Source: JAGWRI01 sp963728785
GTDB lineage: Bacteria > Gemmatimonadota > Gemmatimonadetes > Gemmatimonadales > Gemmatimonadaceae
Length of the DNA: 64,000 bases
Reading direction: 5' to 3'
Assembly: GCA_963728785.1 (NCBI GenBank)
Contig: CAVSKV010000002.1
Location: forward strand, 124,001-188,000
Within the stretch, counting starts at the first letter, position 1; the number at the start of each line of letters is the position of its first letter. Both the position numbers and the translations under genes were made by a program. Under the pieces are notes generated by a model that had not been told where the DNA came from, did not search any database, and saw only the letters and a program-made list of their open reading frames with translations. Shown here piece by piece: positions 61,409 to 64,000 of the stretch.

Positions 61409-64000
61409 TCACCGCACCTCGACCACGATCCTCCGCTCGCCTTGCAGCACCGCTGCGGCCAGCACGACCGATGCGCCATGCACCGTGCCGATCGTGCACC
61501 GGGTGAGCGCACGGCCGTCCGGCGGATGAACGTGCACGACGAGATCCGCCCCATACCGATCCGGCAATTCGATGGTGATCCGCCATCCGGCACCGATCGG
61601 CTCGGTCACCCATCCGAGTTCACCAAAGCGAGTCGGGCACCGCTCCACCGCAATCCGGTTCCCAGGCGAGAACCAGTGCTTGGGCGCGGCCTTCTGGAGG
61701 TGCACCGTCGGCGCGACGCCGGGCTGGTCGTGCCCCTCCCAGCAGAGGAGCCAGCGCAACGCCATCGTCGGCTGCAACTCGCTGTTGATCACCGCCGACC
61801 AGGCGTACGGGCTCCCCTCTCCGGGAAAGTTGCCCGGAAGCAGCGCGTCCTCGGGCGCGTACCGGCTGCCGGAGTCCATGGCGTAGCACAGATTGCCGTA
61901 CAGGGCGAGCAGGAACGGACGGTAGTCCTCTTCGCGAATCCGGCCGGCCAGCGTGCCATGCTCCATGAAGTTCGACGTTCGCGGATAGTGCCCATCGATG
62001 TTCATTCCCACGAGCTGCTCGCCGGCCAGCGTGCGATGCGCAAAGTGCCCGGCGTCCAGTTCGGCGTCGCCCCAGTCGGCGGTCCACCAGTCCATCATGA
62101 AGCGGTGGTTCTCGTAGCTGGACAGGTCATCGGGTCTTCGCTTCGTATCCGAAGGATCGAACGGCGTGATTCCGGCCTGCTTCATCGCATCATTCCGCGC
62201 ATCGAGCGTGGTTCGCAGCGAGCGCTCGATCTTGGCGCGCATCTCCGTTGCCAGCGACCGCGCCTCGCCCCCGTCACGTTTCAGTTCGCGCGCCAGTTGC
62301 GCGTTTCCCCGCGTGGCTGCATCGCCCGCCGCGACCGCCAACATACGCCCGTGTTCGTACAGGCCGCGCCAGGTCCATACGGCGTTCTGGTAGAACCAGG
62401 GGTGCGAGTCGGGAGAATCGTCCTTCGGATCGCCAAGGTCCGCTTCCGGCGAGCCCCAGATCAGCCCGTGTCGCGGGTCGGTCTCCGTGAACGTGCGCAC
62501 CGAGTAGCGGTACCGCGCTACCACGAAGCCGATCATGCGCCGCAGCACGGGAAGCCGCCGCGCCAGCGCGTCGAGGTCGCGTGAATAGTCGTACGCGCGC
62601 GCCGAGTTCTCCAGGAAGATGCCGGCGTTGAGCGGCGCCTCCACCTGGTCCTGCGTGTTGTACGTGAAATTGCCATTGGGCAGGATGTACGTGTCGAGGT
62701 AGTGCTCGAAGTACGGCTCGACCTCTGTGGTGAGGTTCCAGAGTTGCTGCGCCCATACGAACTCGTAGTGAGCCACGGGGAACAGGGCGTGACTGCGCTC
62801 GGGAATCTTCGTGTAGGCGCCCTCGCCGATTTGATACGTGGGCTCCAGTCCGCGATAGCTGCAGCGCGAGAGCACGATGCCGGCGCGCGCGGCGTCGAGG
62901 AGCCACGGATCGGGGATCTCCACCCGCATGCGGTCTTCGAAGAAATGCTGCCAGTGGGTCCACAGCCCCACGAGCGCCGCAAAGAACTGGTCTGCGGTGC
63001 TGTTCCAGTAGCGATCCACCCAACGCGAGGCGGGAAGCGCCTGGTCGGCGTTGGTGTCGCCCGGCGGGATGAGGTCGCCGCGTCCTTCGGGCAGCAGCGC
63101 GCGCACTCGGCCCATCGGGCGCGCGTCCGCGCCCGGTGGAAGCAGCACCATCACTTCGTAGCCAACCCGGAATTTCGGATTCCACACGCCAATGTCCGCC
63201 GCCGGCAGGTAGCCGCCGAGCAGCGTGCGCTTGCTGTAGCCGGGCACGTAGTCGTAGAGGTACTCCGAGGGGAGGAAGCGGCGCGGGTCGAACAGGCGGC
63301 CGGTGAGATCGGGCGCCCAGAGCGATTGCGGGTCCCTGCCGAACTGGCGCGACGTGCCGTCCGCCTCGAGCCAGAGCGAGCGCTCGGACGCGGCCTCCTC
63401 GTTGGCGACGAGCGTCCATCCGATCAGCTCCTCCCCCAGCGCGGCCACGTTCTCGTAGCAGGGATCCTCGTCGGAGCCGAGGACATGGTCGCCCGGTTTG
63501 TCCGGTTGCGCAGGGTACGACGCCTGCCGCTCGAACTGGCCGGCGGGCGTCGCGTTGATCGGACGGGGCCGGACGTTGGCCAGGTCACCGATGCCCTTGG
63601 GAATCCGTGCGACCTCGCCTTGCTCGGTGACGTAGACGATCGCGCCGCGGTGCGACACGTGCTTCTCGAACACCGCGGTCGGCCTGCCATTGAGATCACC
63701 GATCAAGGCCACGAGCCGCCAACCGTCGAGTTCCTCGCCCAGGTGCACGCCGCGCGCCGCACCGGCAGCCGGCGCCGCGGCGACTACGGTGTCCGGGCGG
63801 AACCCGCTCACCTTCGGCGCTTTCGCCAACTCCTCGGCCTCCCCTGGCGGCAGCAGCGCGTAGTCGTTCGGGATGCGCCCGGGCGAGTAGCGCGGCGATC
63901 GCCTGGCGCGCGCCGTGGTCGAGTCGCCAGTCGGGCCCGAAGCCGACGTGGACGGGGTCACCCCCGGTATGTCCAGGATTCGACGCGGAAGCACGGCCGC
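61409..64000 (-). CDS. Large six-hairpin-glycosidase-like protein (5' end outside window)
   Basis: The last 863 residues of a protein that runs beyond the window edge. It has long helical stretches with Trp/Tyr-rich blocks, for example FAALVGLWTHWQHFFEDRM near residue 355, EVEPYFEHYLDTYILPNGNFTYNTQDQVE near 440, and FMMDWWTADWGDAELDAGHFAHRTLAGEQLVGMNIDGHYPRTSNFMEHG near 640, which resemble (alpha/alpha)6-barrel glycosidases such as rhamnosidase or GH63-type enzymes. The beta-rich C-terminal domain fits that plan. No catalytic pair can be named with confidence. A role in carbohydrate breakdown is likely; exact family uncertain. Confidence 0.6.
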   Translation of the reverse strand, partial: AAVLPRRILDIPGVTPSTSASGPTGDSTTARARRSPRYSPGRIPNDYALLPPGEAEELAKAPKVSGFRPDTVVAAAPAAGAARGVHLGEELDGWRLVALIGDLNGRPTAVFEKHVSHRGAIVYVTEQGEVARIPKGIGDLANVRPRPINATPAGQFERQASYPAQPDKPGDHVLGSDEDPCYENVAALGEELIGWTLVANEEAASERSLWLEADGTSRQFGRDPQSLWAPDLTGRLFDPRRFLPSEYLYDYVPGYSKRTLLGGYLPAADIGVWNPKFRVGYEVMVLLPPGADARPMGRVRALLPEGRGDLIPPGDTNADQALPASRWVDRYWNSTADQFFAALVGLWTHWQHFFEDRMRVEIPDPWLLDAARAGIVLSRCSYRGLEPTYQIGEGAYTKIPERSHALFPVAHYEFVWAQQLWNLTTEVEPYFEHYLDTYILPNGNFTYNTQDQVEAPLNAGIFLENSARAYDYSRDLDALARRLPVLRRMIGFVVARYRYSVRTFTETDPRHGLIWGSPEADLGDPKDDSPDSHPWFYQNAVWTWRGLYEHGRMLAVAAGDAATRGNAQLARELKRDGGEARSLATEMRAKIERSLRTTLDARNDAMKQAGITPFDPSDTKRRPDDLSSYENHRFMMDWWTADWGDAELDAGHFAHRTLAGEQLVGMNIDGHYPRTSNFMEHGTLAGRIREEDYRPFLLALYGNLCYAMDSGSRYAPEDALLPGNFPGEGSPYAWSAVINSELQPTMALRWLLCWEGHDQPGVAPTVHLQKAAPKHWFSPGNRIAVERCPTRFGELGWVTEPIGAGWRITIELPDRYGADLVVHVHPPDGRALTRCTIGTVHGASVVLAAAVLQGERRIVVEVR

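Overview
The window is high-GC DNA from a Gram-negative bacterium: it carries an RND tripartite efflux pump with an outer-membrane factor, several lipoprotein and Tat signals, and periplasmic cytochromes. It has almost no mobile DNA, and its genes are tightly packed and translationally coupled (ATGA, GTGA and TTGA overlaps). Alternative complex III, an Rnf complex, 2-oxoacid:ferredoxin oxidoreductases and an M30-like lipoprotein peptidase would suit a Gemmatimonadota-type organism. That placement is inference; no rRNA or other phylogenetic marker was seen.

Layout. 0-10 kb: a leftward lipid/glycolipid-type operon (GT4 glycosyltransferase, two related acyltransferases, a metallophosphoesterase cut by the window edge), a rightward GT87 glycosyltransferase with a PLP decarboxylase, a GT2 glycosyltransferase with a YdjC/ChbG-type deacetylase, and a KimA-like permease. 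10-24 kb: small hypotheticals, a flavin-reductase-like protein, an RND efflux operon, an M30-like peptidase, an AidB-like acyl-CoA dehydrogenase, 6-phosphogluconate dehydrogenase, an amidohydrolase and a Tat-exported DsrE-like protein. 24.9-40.4 kb: one continuous leftward operon of 13 genes, korA-korB-unknown-rnfB-giant nifJ/por-rnfC-rnfD-rnfG-rnfE-rnfA-Cys-rich small protein-apbE-zinc ribbon. It joins two ferredoxin-reducing 2-oxoacid oxidoreductases to the ferredoxin-oxidising Rnf membrane complex. 40.8-50.9 kb: alternative complex III (ActA, a small 67-aa protein, ActB, ActC, an ActD-ActE fusion, ActF) followed by further c-type cytochromes and small membrane proteins.

52.2-59.2 kb: a complete lasso-peptide biosynthesis operon, the strongest candidate for an undescribed system. 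It holds RRE protein B1, protease B2, cyclase C, an unlisted 47-aa precursor gene A with the YxxP-type leader and a very Gly-rich core, an HprK-like peptide kinase, a two-gene ABC-2 exporter and a nucleotidyltransferase-fold protein. The precursor ends in Ser, which fits the kinase. The nucleotidyltransferase suggests a further modification. 59.3-64 kb: a divergent PRPP synthetase, an alpha/beta-hydrolase and the 3' part of a large six-hairpin-glycosidase-like protein.

Together the central 26 kb describes energy conservation: 2-oxoacids reduce ferredoxin, Rnf passes the electrons to NAD+ (or works in reverse), and alternative complex III oxidises quinol and reduces cytochrome c. All functions are read from sequence motifs and gene order; no database search was run.
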